A stretch of DNA of 64,000 bases from JBJGXI01 sp045635475 (lineage in GTDB: Bacteria > Bacillota > Bacilli > Bacillales > Amphibacillaceae), in assembly GCF_045635475.1 (NCBI RefSeq), contig NZ_JBJGXI010000008.1:1-64000 (forward strand), read 5' to 3'. The position numbers and the translations under genes are program-made. The notes under the pieces were generated by a model. The model saw only the letters and a list, made by a program, of their open reading frames with translations, did no database searches and had not been told where the DNA came from. Numbering within the stretch: position 1 is the first letter of the stretch; each line of letters starts with the position of its first letter. Positions 44,274 through 53,235 of the stretch are shown here, one piece after another.

Positions 44274-45482
44274 TTAATTAATTTGATCAATACTACCTGA
44301 AGATATGTCTGTAAAGTTTACTAAATCAAAATTATCCTCGTATCTAACATAGTTATTAAAGAAATTCACATCTATGCCAGTTATTCTGTGGAAAAATGGA
44401 ATTTCTACTTTCCAATCCTTTTCGATCATCTCATAAATATCTATGATTTCCCTTTTAGCAACTAGATCAATCATTGATTTAATTTTTTGTGGCTTTTGTA
44501 TTTGTAGAATTTCATCTAATGGCTCACTTTTCAAATAAGCTTTTCGATGAAGAGCGGCATAGTAATTTCGATGTTTTTTTGCATCTAATATACCTAAATT
44601 TGCTGCTCGATAGCCGAGAACTTGCAATGATGTTTTCCATTTCTTTTTTATATCAATATATGCGTCAGGATTGGTTACAGAAGCAACAGTTTTCAAATCT
44701 TCTAGAAATGACTCATCAGGTAATAGGAACGCACCAGCAAACAGATTAGCTTCATTCTCTATGTTTTTGTGTTCTGTGCGATTCAAATTTGTAAATTCAA
44801 CTTTAAAGTGAAATAACAAATGCCCGAGTTCATGCGCTAGATCGAAATTTCGGCGTACAGCTGAACGCTTCATATTGCCTAATATAATAAACGGACGGTC
44901 TTTTTTAGTCCATAAACTATAAGCATCAATTTCATCACCAATGGCTTTTTCAAAAATAAAGATACCACTTTTTTCTAATAAGAACATTAAATTGTCATTT
45001 GTGTAATTATTAAGACCTAAGCTTTCTCGTGCAAGTTTGGCCACGGTATTTATTTGTATTTTTCTATCATCGTTAGCGTTATTTAAATAGTTTATAACTT
45101 CATCTCTTAATTGAATTATTTTTTGTGTTGGAAGTGTTAAGTTAGCTGTTAAATAGTTAACAAAACTATCTAAATATTCAACATGCTTTGCTTCTGCTTG
45201 TGTTTTAGAAATGACATTCATTACCTTAGAACGATAGGCAATGTTCATAAAGGGTATATTTTCATTTTCAAAGTAGCGCTTTAGTACATCCTGTTTATAA
45301 AAATATTTACTCTTCACATTGAAGATGGATTTTAAATCATTTACAATTTGCATTTTGGGTGTCGTGTAATTATTCTCATATTGCCAAACTGCTTGTTCTG
45401 TTACATGTAGCATTTCAGAGAGCTGTTTGCGTGAATATCCATGTAGGATACGAAGATTAGTTAAATTTTCACCAATAAACAT
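44274..45482 (-). CDS. XRE-family HTH and ImmA/IrrE metallopeptidase fusion
   Basis: The 402-residue protein joins an N-terminal Cro/cI-type helix-turn-helix (residues 1-60, YSRKQLSEMLHVTEQAVWQY) to an ImmA/IrrE domain with HELGH at residues 217-221 and the downstream acidic ligand in ENEANLFAGAFLLP. Such proteins cleave repressors or act in toxin-antitoxin and stress switching. A gataaggggga ribosome-binding site precedes the ATG. It lies 25 bp downstream of an unknown gene on the same strand, so the two form an operon with no phage genes around. Confidence 0.88.
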   Translation of the reverse strand: MFIGENLTNLRILHGYSRKQLSEMLHVTEQAVWQYENNYTTPKMQIVNDLKSIFNVKSKYFYKQDVLKRYFENENIPFMNIAYRSKVMNVISKTQAEAKHVEYLDSFVNYLTANLTLPTQKIIQLRDEVINYLNNANDDRKIQINTVAKLARESLGLNNYTNDNLMFLLEKSGIFIFEKAIGDEIDAYSLWTKKDRPFIILGNMKRSAVRRNFDLAHELGHLLFHFKVEFTNLNRTEHKNIENEANLFAGAFLLPDESFLEDLKTVASVTNPDAYIDIKKKWKTSLQVLGYRAANLGILDAKKHRNYYAALHRKAYLKSEPLDEILQIQKPQKIKSMIDLVAKREIIDIYEMIEKDWKVEIPFFHRITGIDVNFFNNYVRYEDNFDLVNFTDISSGSIDQIN

Positions 45483-45507
45483 AACGCTCCCCCTTATCTA
45501 TGAAGGT

Positions 45508-46254
45508 CTAATTAGTTTCTTTATCCTTATCTTCGAAGATTCCTATGTCGAAAGCTGCAGGGTCAATTATACCATGATCTTGTTCTGGTGCAATCACTTC
45601 TCGTTCTTCATCTGTTAGCTCTGAATTAGAGATGTACTCCGAAAGATTTTCAATTCTATATGCTATATTGTTGGCTGGGTTAGGCAAATAATGCATAATT
45701 TCCGAAATCTGATATGCATCATCAATTTTGTAAGTGAGGATATGGAATTCATCATAATCTGATTGAAATAGTTCAATCTCGTCTTTAATTTGTTCTTCCG
45801 TAACAAATAGGGAAAGTTGCTCACTTGGTTCACTAGAGTGTTGGATTGAAGTAGGAGATAGAAAATCAAGACTTTGATTTATTTTAGAAAGCTCATGGAG
45901 ATATGTTCTTGTATGTCCTTTGTTTATATTATTAGGTAATACTGCCTGTGAAAAGCAATTTTCATTAAAATATGCAGCATTTTTAATAAGGAAAAGCTTC
46001 TTGGTTTCACCATGAATGAATTGTAAGTAATCCCATGTTAGTCCAGCCTTTGACCTTTTATAAGATAGATTTAATTCAGGGCTGATTTCCGCAATCTTAC
46101 TCTCAATGAAATTACCTTTAGTCCACGCGAAAGCAGAACTAATTGTCATTTTCTCATGACGATCTTTACGATGCTCGATGTAATCTCGATAACCTTCTAC
46201 GATTGCGTTAACAATCATTTCACTATCATTCGGATTAAATTTATATTTTTCCAT
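45508..46254 (-). CDS. Unknown protein paired with the HTH-ImmA gene
   Basis: I do not recognise this 248-residue protein with confidence; it may belong to a DUF of the DUF5986 type. It has no membrane segment or signal. The first part (FAWTKGNFIESKIAEISPEL, GLTWDYLQFIHGETKKLFLI) reads as a mixed alpha/beta domain. The C-terminus is acidic. It starts at an ATG with taggag nine bases ahead and is followed by the HTH-metallopeptidase gene after 25 bp. A substrate or antitoxin partner for the peptidase is one possibility. Confidence 0.6.
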   Translation of the reverse strand: MEKYKFNPNDSEMIVNAIVEGYRDYIEHRKDRHEKMTISSAFAWTKGNFIESKIAEISPELNLSYKRSKAGLTWDYLQFIHGETKKLFLIKNAAYFNENCFSQAVLPNNINKGHTRTYLHELSKINQSLDFLSPTSIQHSSEPSEQLSLFVTEEQIKDEIELFQSDYDEFHILTYKIDDAYQISEIMHYLPNPANNIAYRIENLSEYISNSELTDEEREVIAPEQDHGIIDPAAFDIGIFEDKDKETN

Positions 46255-46832
46255 ATCTACCACTCCTAACAAACTTTTCTTGGTATCATTTTACATTAAA
46301 TAGAGTGGGAAATATATGATTTTTTTGTTTTTTTTTAAAGTTTTAATGATAAATGTCTATTGATTTATAGTATTGCTTTTAAAAATAATATAATTTCATT
46401 TCCTAATAATGATTGAGAGGTTAAATTTATTTGTGTTTTTCAATTCATTATTTTAAGAAAATCACCAGTTTTTCTTAATCAATATTAACAACTATACAAA
46501 TTTACAGTATATTAAATTGTAATTAGCTTATGGGATCGCGTGTTTGCCGCGCGTACTTATTTCAGTAGAGAGGTTTGGACGAAAATATGTGTTGATGAAA
46601 ATTGTTCAAATTGTATGATATACAGAACATCTATCTTGCACTCAATGTGTAAAAACAGCAGTGGGTGTAAAGTAATTAGAAATATTTTTTGGAGTCTTTG
46701 ATAAAAAAGAAAATCCATGTCGCTATAAGAATCATGATTCAAAAGATATTTGGGTTTATGACATATCGTTTAAAAATCCCTTCGAAATTACGAAGGGATT
46801 TTTAAACAACTGCATATTAACAAAATCGAAAT
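46255..46832. other. Intergenic region upstream of the HTH-peptidase operon
   Basis: Very AT-rich, especially 46290-46520. It should carry the promoter of the operon at 46254. A short open stretch near 46575-46690 encodes several cysteines (ICVDENCSNC) but lacks a start and is broken; I cannot assign it. Confidence 0.4.
46771..46804 (-). terminator. Terminator of the lipoprotein gene
   Basis: A perfect 14-bp stem (taaaaatcccttcg at 46771-46784 with its complement at 46791-46804), six-base loop, T-rich on the minus strand. Confidence 0.9.
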
Positions 46833-47327
46833 CTAATCTTTTATATACTGCTCATACCCATTTTCAGCTACTGCTTTGATTGCATACTCAGGGCCGTCTG
46901 TAATTAGGTACCATGAACTCAATTTTTCATGAATTTCAAACACCGATGCTTCTTCTCCATTTACAATAATATGGTCAAATCCATCTGGCACAGCCCCACA
47001 ATATAACGCATTGGTCGTACCCAAAACTTGCCATTCCTTTTCACAAGTAGTTCCCATTCCACGTTCCCACTTATTGTCGATTTTTTCAAAGTAAGCTAGA
47101 CTAGGAGATGTCACGTTATCTTCACTCCCTTTATATGTGGTGTAAAAAGCTACGCCATCATTTTCATTTTCCACAAGGTCAATAATGTTGACCCCATCAA
47201 CGCCTGCTTCAATTCTTTCTTGTATAACTGCTTCCTCAAAAGCATTATCATTTTGTCCTTGAGAAGAACAACCTACTATTGTGAATAGGATACATACAAA
47301 AAACGTAATTCCTAGCATTTTTTTCAC
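46833..47327 (-). CDS. Putative lipoprotein of unknown function
   Basis: The 164-residue product starts with a basic segment and hydrophobic stretch MLGITFFVCILFTIVGCSS, where IVGC is a lipobox, so it should be lipidated and outside the membrane. The rest has two further cysteine-containing segments (TTCEKEWQVLGTTNALYCGA) that could form a disulfide. No family is recognised. The GTG at 47327 has aagaggagg six bases ahead; an ATG eight codons earlier would lie upstream of that site. Confidence 0.75.
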   Translation of the reverse strand: MKKMLGITFFVCILFTIVGCSSQGQNDNAFEEAVIQERIEAGVDGVNIIDLVENENDGVAFYTTYKGSEDNVTSPSLAYFEKIDNKWERGMGTTCEKEWQVLGTTNALYCGAVPDGFDHIIVNGEEASVFEIHEKLSSWYLITDGPEYAIKAVAENGYEQYIKD

Positions 47328-47706
47328 ACTATTCCTCCTCTTGTTTATCAAGCTATGAACAGTATAGCGTTACTTTTCCTAATTGATGAGTATACCCTGG
47401 TATACAAACGTAGTAAGACTGGCAGCTTAAATCAGGATGTAATTTATAAGTTGAAAATGACCTCTTTAGATCAGGGGTCATTATATTGACATTATATAAA
47501 AGACTCAGTTATTTAATTTTCGTTAACACACACCAATCTTTGAAATAAAATAAAATCCGAGCCCCCACTAACGTTTTATAGCCACAAAAAATGCTAGAAT
47601 TAAGCCTAGACTTCCTAACGTTTCCATATAGCGATCGTAAGTTGAAGTAGCTTCGATGTAGACCAAGGGGTATATAAGCAAGGTCCAATCAAGGAGGAAC
47701 TCTATA
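47328..47706. other. Intergenic region between lipoprotein and Gfo/Idh genes
   Basis: A small palindrome (aatgacc...ggtcatt, 47457-47485) is present. On the minus strand, codons from about 47700 down to the stop at 47570 read like the end of a membrane protein (TYDRYMETLGSLGLILAFF), but there is no start and the frame runs back into the neighbouring gene. Confidence 0.35.
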
Positions 47707-48672
47707 GTGGATAAGCGATTCGGATGGGCATATATAGGAAGTGGTGGGATAGCAAGAAAAACTGCTAGTCAAATACTTGCTACAAATAATCATAAAATAG
47801 TTTCCGTGTGGTCTAATCGAAAAGAAAATGCAGATGATTTTGCTAAGAAATATAATTGTTTAGCATTTGAAAGTATGGAAGATGCTGTGCAACAACAAGG
47901 GGTAGAAGGTGTGTACATTGCAACACCGCATACCGTACATTTTGAAAATGCGATGACAGCATTAAAGTGTCAAAAACCTGTGTTGATTGAAAAGTCGATT
48001 ACTGTGAATGCAAAAGAGTTAAGGGAGCTATTAGCATACGCGAACAAAAACAATTTGTATGTAGGTGAAGCAATGTGGACGAAATTCAATCCATTAGCTA
48101 AATTTATTAAGGATTATGTGAGTTCTGGGAATATAGGCGATGTTTTAGAATTAGAGGCGAGTTTTTGTATTTGGTTTCCACGTAATAAAAGGCTAAATAG
48201 GCCTGAATATGGAGGAGGCGCTCTACTAGACCTAGGAGTTTACCCGATTACATATAGTCATATGTTGTTAGGAAAACCAACTAAGATTAATGCCAAAACT
48301 AAATTAAATAAATTCGGTGTTGATGGTGATGATCAAATTAAACTTACCAATAAAAATGGTTCCGTAAGCAATTTATCAACCTCGATTTCAAAATATAGAA
48401 GTATAAATGCTAACATAGTAGGAAGTAAGGGGAAAATCAAGATACCTAATTTCTTTTTTGGCAACAAAGCATTGATAAATGCCGATGGCAAAAAGTCTGT
48501 TTTCAAAACAGACCACAGTTATACGTATCAATTTGATAAAGTTGCAGCAGATATTAGGCTAGGAAAATTAGAAAGTGAAGAAGTACAACATAAAGATAGT
48601 CTTGAAATAATCGAAATAATGGATGATTGCCGAGAACAATTTGGCGTGTATTATGAAAACGATAGACACTAA
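47707..48672 (+). CDS. Gfo/Idh/MocA family oxidoreductase
   Basis: The 321-residue protein has the N-terminal NAD(P)-binding fold (YIGSGGIARKTASQIL) and the family segments VYIATPHTVHFENAM and EKSITVNAKEL (usually EKP), then VGEAMWTKFNPL and GGALLDLGVYPITY, like dimeric dihydrodiol or 1,5-anhydrofructose-type dehydrogenases. The substrate is not predictable. The GTG start follows aaggaggaac. It is monocistronic. Confidence 0.87.
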   Translation: MDKRFGWAYIGSGGIARKTASQILATNNHKIVSVWSNRKENADDFAKKYNCLAFESMEDAVQQQGVEGVYIATPHTVHFENAMTALKCQKPVLIEKSITVNAKELRELLAYANKNNLYVGEAMWTKFNPLAKFIKDYVSSGNIGDVLELEASFCIWFPRNKRLNRPEYGGGALLDLGVYPITYSHMLLGKPTKINAKTKLNKFGVDGDDQIKLTNKNGSVSNLSTSISKYRSINANIVGSKGKIKIPNFFFGNKALINADGKKSVFKTDHSYTYQFDKVAADIRLGKLESEEVQHKDSLEIIEIMDDCREQFGVYYENDRH

Positions 48673-48927
48673 AAGCTGCCCAACTGATTGTTTATCCTTT
48701 GTTTCTAAGGCATTGGAAGGACTTCTTACTTTTTTACTGACAATAAATAGTTTATAATTATCAAATAATAGTAGCTGTTTTATTTTTAAAATAATTATAA
48801 TAGAATTATGATAGGCTTATAATAGAGATATAAAAGGTATGTTCCAAGGTGGCACCTTAACGAACTGACACCTGAGTAGGAGTGCCTAATCTTTTTTTGC
48901 AAAAATTAGGGGATAAGGAAGGTTATA

Positions 48928-50427
48928 ATGAGTAATGAACTGAACAAAACAGACGTAATCCTAATTGGTGCCGGAGTTATGAGCGTCACTTTGGGATCTT
49001 TATTGAAAGAACTAGCGCCATCCATGGACATCAAAGTATTTGAGAAGCTCGGCAAAGCAGGAGAAGAAAGTTCTAACGAATGGAACAATGCTGGTACAGG
49101 GCATTCGGCACTGTGCGAGCTTAACTATACATCCGAAAAACCTGATGGATCTATAGATTGCAGTAAAGCAATAAAAGTGAATGAACAGTTTCAAGTTTCA
49201 AAACAGTTTTGGTCTTTTCTTGTAAATAGAAAGCTTATTAGTAATCCGCAAGATTTTATCATGCCAATACCTCATATGAGCTTAGTGCAAGGGGAGCAAA
49301 ATGTAACGTTTTTAAAGAAACGTTTTGAAGCGTTATCAAATAACCCATTGTTTCAGGGGATGGAATATTCAGATGACCTTGAAAAACTGAAAGAATGGAT
49401 TCCGCTGGTCACGGAAGGTCGTACATCCGAAGAACCGATAGCAGCAACGAAGATCGATTCTGGAACTGACGTTAATTTTGGTGCGCTAACACGAAAGTTG
49501 TTTGATCACTTAAAGAATGAAAACGTCGATATCAGATATAAACATACCGTAAAAAATATGAAGCAAACGAGTGACGGATCTTGGGAATTAAAAGTACAAA
49601 ATGATAGCGGTAACGTTGAACGTCATCGTGCAAAATTCGTCTTTATCGGAGGCGGAGGAGGAAGCATCCATTTACTGCAGAAAACCGGTATTCCTGAATC
49701 AAAACAGATTGGAGGATTCCCGGTCAGTGGATTATTTATGGTCTGCAACAATCCTGAGGTTGTAGCGCAGCATCATGGAAAAGTATACGGTAAAGCCAAG
49801 GTTGGGGCTCCGCCAATGTCTGTTCCGCATTTGGATACTCGTTTTATCGATAATGAAAAATCGCTGCTATTTGGACCGTTTGCTGGCTTCTCACCAAAAT
49901 TTTTAAAAACAGGATCTTTATTTGATCTAATCACTTCTGTCAAACCAAACAATCTTTTTACGATGTTGGCGGCAGGTGCGAAAAATATGTCCCTGACTAA
50001 ATATCTGATTCAGCAAGTCATGTTATCGAAAGAAAAGCGCATGGAAGAGTTACGCGAGTTTATCCCAAACGCTAAGAGTGAGGAATGGGATTTAGTAGTC
50101 GCAGGACAACGTGTACAAGTGATTAAAGATACGGTAGAAGGCGGCAAAGGAACACTACAATTTGGTACGGAAGTGGTTACTTCTGCTGATGGCTCTATCG
50201 CAGCTTTACTCGGTGCTTCTCCTGGTGCATCAACCGCTGTTCACGTTATGCTTGAAGTTATTGCAAAATGCTTCCCAGACCGTATTGACGAGTGGGAACC
50301 AAAAATCAAAGAAATGATTCCTTCGTATGGGAAATCACTCATGGATAACCCAGAGCTTTTGCAGGAAATTCAACAATCAACTGCAGATACACTAGGTTTA
50401 AGTGAAAAAGAGCAGGTTAGTTCATAA
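48928..50427 (+). CDS. mqo: Malate:quinone oxidoreductase
   Basis: Mqo is a peripheral membrane FAD enzyme that oxidises malate to oxaloacetate and passes electrons to quinone. The 499-residue length is typical. The N-terminus has ILIGAGVMSVTLGSLLKEL (FAD fold), then EWNNAGTGHSALCELNYT, and the C-terminus shows FGTEVVTSADGSIAALLGAS and PGASTAVHVMLEV. An aaggaagg ribosome-binding site precedes the ATG. A strong terminator follows, so it is expressed alone. Confidence 0.95.
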   Translation: MSNELNKTDVILIGAGVMSVTLGSLLKELAPSMDIKVFEKLGKAGEESSNEWNNAGTGHSALCELNYTSEKPDGSIDCSKAIKVNEQFQVSKQFWSFLVNRKLISNPQDFIMPIPHMSLVQGEQNVTFLKKRFEALSNNPLFQGMEYSDDLEKLKEWIPLVTEGRTSEEPIAATKIDSGTDVNFGALTRKLFDHLKNENVDIRYKHTVKNMKQTSDGSWELKVQNDSGNVERHRAKFVFIGGGGGSIHLLQKTGIPESKQIGGFPVSGLFMVCNNPEVVAQHHGKVYGKAKVGAPPMSVPHLDTRFIDNEKSLLFGPFAGFSPKFLKTGSLFDLITSVKPNNLFTMLAAGAKNMSLTKYLIQQVMLSKEKRMEELREFIPNAKSEEWDLVVAGQRVQVIKDTVEGGKGTLQFGTEVVTSADGSIAALLGASPGASTAVHVMLEVIAKCFPDRIDEWEPKIKEMIPSYGKSLMDNPELLQEIQQSTADTLGLSEKEQVSS

Positions 50428-50446
50428 TAGAGAAATGTGTAAATCA

Positions 50447-50482
50447 AAGAACCTTTAATCTAATTTAGATTAAAGGTTCTTG
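50447..50482 (+). terminator. Terminator of mqo
   Basis: A perfect 16-bp stem (aagaacctttaatcta at 50447-50462 with its complement at 50466-50481), short loop. Confidence 0.85.
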
Positions 50483-50522
50483 CTCTAGTTTATAGAGTAT
50501 TATTTGTAAGGGAGAAAATCAG

Positions 50523-50954
50523 ATGGAATGGACAAAAGCAAATTTCCTTTTGACAACCGATAACCAGAAAATAGACGTAAATCAAGTTTATGATTTATTA
50601 AAAGACACGTACTGGGCAAAAGACCGTCCCAAATACATAGTAGAAGAAACAGTGAAAAACTCATTGTGCTTCGGTATTGTTAAGGAACAAGAACTGGTAG
50701 GCTTTGCTCGAGTGATTACCGATAAAGTTGCTTTTACGTGGCTGTTAGACGTGATTATTAAAGACACGTACCGAGGCGAAGGCCTTGGTAAATGGTTGAT
50801 GCAATGTATCATGGAACATCCTGATATTATCCACACCTCCATAGGACTGGCAACAAAAGATGCGCATGGGTTATATGAGCAATACGGTTTTAAAGTAGAA
50901 GATATGATGATTCGGCGACGGAAGAAGTATCCGGAGAAGAACAGCATAGTGTGA
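50523..50954 (+). CDS. GNAT family acetyltransferase
   Basis: The 143-residue protein has the GNAT core LCFGIVKEQELVGFARVITD, then LLDVIIKDTYRGEGLGKWLM (acetyl-CoA loop RGEGLGK) and GLATKDAHGLYEQYGF. The substrate is unknown. A taagggaga ribosome-binding site precedes the ATG. Confidence 0.87.
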   Translation: MEWTKANFLLTTDNQKIDVNQVYDLLKDTYWAKDRPKYIVEETVKNSLCFGIVKEQELVGFARVITDKVAFTWLLDVIIKDTYRGEGLGKWLMQCIMEHPDIIHTSIGLATKDAHGLYEQYGFKVEDMMIRRRKKYPEKNSIV

Positions 50955-51026
50955 GAGGTGTAGTTTTCATCCTGACTTTCTGACTGTGGTTACTATAAAA
51001 TGAACATGAATCAACGTACACGTTAA

Positions 51027-51052
51027 CTGCACTATTAGTAGTGCGGTTTTAT
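51027..51052 (+). terminator. Terminator after the second GNAT gene
   Basis: Stem gcacta (51029-51034) with tagtgc (51039-51044), then ggttttattt. Confidence 0.6.
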
Positions 51053-51114
51053 TTATGGGAATAACCAAACTCATACAGGATAAACTAAAAAAAAGTGCAA
51101 AATGGGAGGAAAAA

Positions 51115-52080
51115 ATGACAATTGTACGTCTCGGCTATGTTGCCATGAGCATGGAGTTAACAAATGCTTCTCCTTCACAGACATTGACATATGACAGGTT
51201 TCAGAAGATTACAGACAGAGAAGCAGCACTCCGTAAATTGGAGCGGATTTCATTATCAAATCTACATAATACATTAAGAATTCTAAAGCATAATGTAGCT
51301 TCTGAGGTGTATTTTTATCGGTTAACTTCTCGCTTGATTCCGCTGGCGAATCATCAGGAATTACTTGATTGGGATTATATGAAACCTTTACGTGAAGCGT
51401 TGAGTGAAATTGGCGATTTTGTTAAGCGTCATAACATAAGAGTTGGTTTTCATCCCGATCATTTCGTTTTAATTAATTCGCCTAAAACAGATGTTTTAAA
51501 AAATTCGATCATGACGTTAAAAATGCACTACTTACTATTAAAAGGTATGGGAATAGACCCGACACATCGATGTGTCATGCATGTGGGTGGAAATTACAAG
51601 GAGACAGAAAAATCACTAGAACGTTTTATCGATAACTGGATGGTTGTTCCAAGAGCGATACAAAAAACAATCATACTTGAAAACGATGATACATCTTTTA
51701 CCCTAGAGGATACGCTTTTCTTATGCGAAAAATTAGGTATTCCACTCGTATTTGATTACCATCATCACCTTGTTCATCACAACAATGCTAATTGGGAAGA
51801 AAATTGGGATCGTGTAGTGCAAACATGGAGCCATTCTCCACTACCGATAAAAATGCATATTTCAAGCCCAAAAAGTAAACAAGCGATTCGGCATCATGCA
51901 GATCATATTGATATAAATATGTTTTTCGATTTTTTAAAAGAGATTAAAGGTAGTGTGCCTCAAATCGATTGCATGATTGAAGCAAAGAAGAAAGACGAGG
52001 CACTAGTGAAACTAATGGAAGAAGTGAAAAATAGGGACGACATTGAAGTTATTAATGGATCTTCTTTTCACTTAAAATAA
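51115..52080 (+). CDS. uvsE: UV DNA damage endonuclease UvsE
   Basis: UvsE nicks DNA 5' of UV photoproducts, an alternative to the UvrABC route. The 321-residue TIM-barrel protein begins TIVRLGYVAMSMELTNASPS and has the family metal-site segments VGFHPDHFVLINS, CVMHVGG, LENDD, FDYHHHLVHH and KMHISS. The ATG at 51115 has gggagg upstream. A 20-codon in-frame extension would start inside the preceding terminator, so it is rejected. No LexA box was seen upstream. Confidence 0.93.
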   Translation: MTIVRLGYVAMSMELTNASPSQTLTYDRFQKITDREAALRKLERISLSNLHNTLRILKHNVASEVYFYRLTSRLIPLANHQELLDWDYMKPLREALSEIGDFVKRHNIRVGFHPDHFVLINSPKTDVLKNSIMTLKMHYLLLKGMGIDPTHRCVMHVGGNYKETEKSLERFIDNWMVVPRAIQKTIILENDDTSFTLEDTLFLCEKLGIPLVFDYHHHLVHHNNANWEENWDRVVQTWSHSPLPIKMHISSPKSKQAIRHHADHIDINMFFDFLKEIKGSVPQIDCMIEAKKKDEALVKLMEEVKNRDDIEVINGSSFHLK

Positions 52081-52095
52081 TAGCAGGAATTGATG

Positions 52096-52132
52096 GAAGG
52101 AGAGTCAGCTGAACATGCTAACTCTCCTTCTT
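52096..52132 (+). terminator. Terminator of uvsE
   Basis: Stem gaaggagagt (52096-52105) with actctccttc (52121-52130), extendable with agc/gct, then tta. Confidence 0.75.
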
Positions 52133-52159
52133 ATCGTATAATAGATCAAATATTCCCTA

Positions 52160-52190
52160 TTGACATTAACGCGACGTGAATGTGTACGAT
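52160..52190 (+). promoter_or_regulatory. MerR-type promoter with 19-bp spacer and operator dyad
   Basis: TTGACA (52160-52165) and TACGAT (52185-52190) are 19 bp apart, the over-long spacing typical of promoters twisted into shape by MerR-family activators. The spacer starts with a dyad, TTaACGcgaCGTgAA (52166-52180). The promoter drives the MerR gene 23 bp further on. Confidence 0.65.
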
Positions 52191-52212
52191 TACTATATCA
52201 GGAGGTGGCATC

Positions 52213-52983
52213 ATGGAATATACAGTGCAGAAGCTAGCAGAGATCGCGGGTATAAGTAGAAGAACGTTGAGATATTATGATGAAATTGGAATTCTTAAGC
52301 CGGCAAGAATCAATTCATCAGGATATCGAATCTATGGTCAAAAAGAGGTGGACCGATTGCAGCACATCCTATTTTATAAAGAGTTAGGCATAAAATTGGA
52401 AGAGATCAATGAAATCGTAACAGCACCTACTTTTGATGAGGCAGCGGCACTGAGAAAACACCGTGAGAAGCTTCTTGAGAAAAAAGAACAATTAAACCTG
52501 TTAATTGCCAATGTGAACAAGACAATTGCGTCAAAGGAAAGGAGTATTATTATGCAAAATGAAGAAAAGTTTGCAGGCTTTAAGAAAAAGAAAATTGAGG
52601 AAAATGAACAGAAGTTTGGCGAAGAAATTCGGGCGAAATATGGTGATGAAACTGTTAATAGATCTAACAATAAAATGAAAAATATGACTCAAGTTGAATA
52701 TGAGGAATTCACCCGGCTCGAAAATGAAATAATGCTAACACTTGGCACAGCAATCGAAACAGGGGATCCTGCAAGTGAGATAGCACAAAAGACAGCTGAT
52801 TTGCATCGACAATGGTTAAGTTTTTCCTGGGACAAATATTCTAAAGAAGCACATGCAGGATTGGCTCAAATGTATGTTGATGATGAGCGGTTTACCGCAT
52901 ATTATGACAAACAGCGACCAGGTATGGCGGCATTCTTACGGGATGCGATTTTAATTTATACAGAATTGGATAAAAAAAATTAG
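52213..52983 (+). CDS. MerR-family regulator with TipAS drug-binding domain
   Basis: The 256-residue protein has an N-terminal MerR helix-turn-helix (TVQKLAEIAGISRRTLRYYD, then EIGILKPARINSSGYRIY), a coiled-coil dimerisation helix (residues about 80-120) and a C-terminal TipAS domain (LHRQWLSFSWDKYSKEAHAG, GMAAFLRDAILIYT), which in relatives binds thiopeptides or other drugs. It is similar in plan to B. subtilis Mta, without the same target visible. The ATG has an aggaggtgg site; an earlier GTG overlaps the promoter and is excluded. Confidence 0.9.
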   Translation: MEYTVQKLAEIAGISRRTLRYYDEIGILKPARINSSGYRIYGQKEVDRLQHILFYKELGIKLEEINEIVTAPTFDEAAALRKHREKLLEKKEQLNLLIANVNKTIASKERSIIMQNEEKFAGFKKKKIEENEQKFGEEIRAKYGDETVNRSNNKMKNMTQVEYEEFTRLENEIMLTLGTAIETGDPASEIAQKTADLHRQWLSFSWDKYSKEAHAGLAQMYVDDERFTAYYDKQRPGMAAFLRDAILIYTELDKKN

Positions 52984-53036
52984 AACAACGTGCAAGATGA
53001 GGATACCGTATTTATATGAGTGTGTTACTCGTTAAA

Positions 53037-53073
53037 TGTGCGGAGACCAAGACAGTTATTTGGTCTCCGCACA
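53037..53073. terminator. Bidirectional terminator between the MerR gene and the DUF4023 gene
   Basis: A perfect 14-bp stem (tgtgcggagaccaa at 53037-53050 with its complement at 53060-53073) sits between convergent genes. Confidence 0.85.
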
Positions 53074-53081
53074 TAATATAA

Positions 53082-53210
53082 TTAACCGTTATCGCTATGC
53101 TGCTTACTAGGCAATTGTTGATTAGGATGTCCTTTACCTTGGCGCTTTTTGTTACGTTTAGCTTTTTCTTGGTTTTCCTGTAATTTCTGTACATATTCAT
53201 GTGTATCCAT
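53082..53210 (-). CDS. DUF4023 small protein
   Basis: A 42-residue, strongly basic protein: MDTHEYVQKLQENQEKAKRN followed by a glycine-lysine segment and the ending LPSKQH. It matches the DUF4023 pattern of very short Bacillaceae proteins without known function. The start has aaaggaga seven bases ahead on its strand; longer in-frame versions run back into the CAP gene. It lies 25 bp downstream of that gene and probably shares its transcript. Confidence 0.75.
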   Translation of the reverse strand: MDTHEYVQKLQENQEKAKRNKKRQGKGHPNQQLPSKQHSDNG

Positions 53211-53235
53211 AATATTTCTCCTTTTGCTGTTTAGG

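Noticed and set aside
46575..46690. Cysteine-containing open stretch
   Set aside because: No start codon or ribosome-binding site, and it is broken by stops.
47570..47700. Minus-strand frame reading like the end of a membrane protein
   Set aside because: No start codon, and it runs back into the Gfo/Idh gene; possibly an old fragment but unsupported.
52180..52212. GTG start for the MerR gene at 52180
   Set aside because: It falls inside the promoter spacer, upstream of the expected transcription start.
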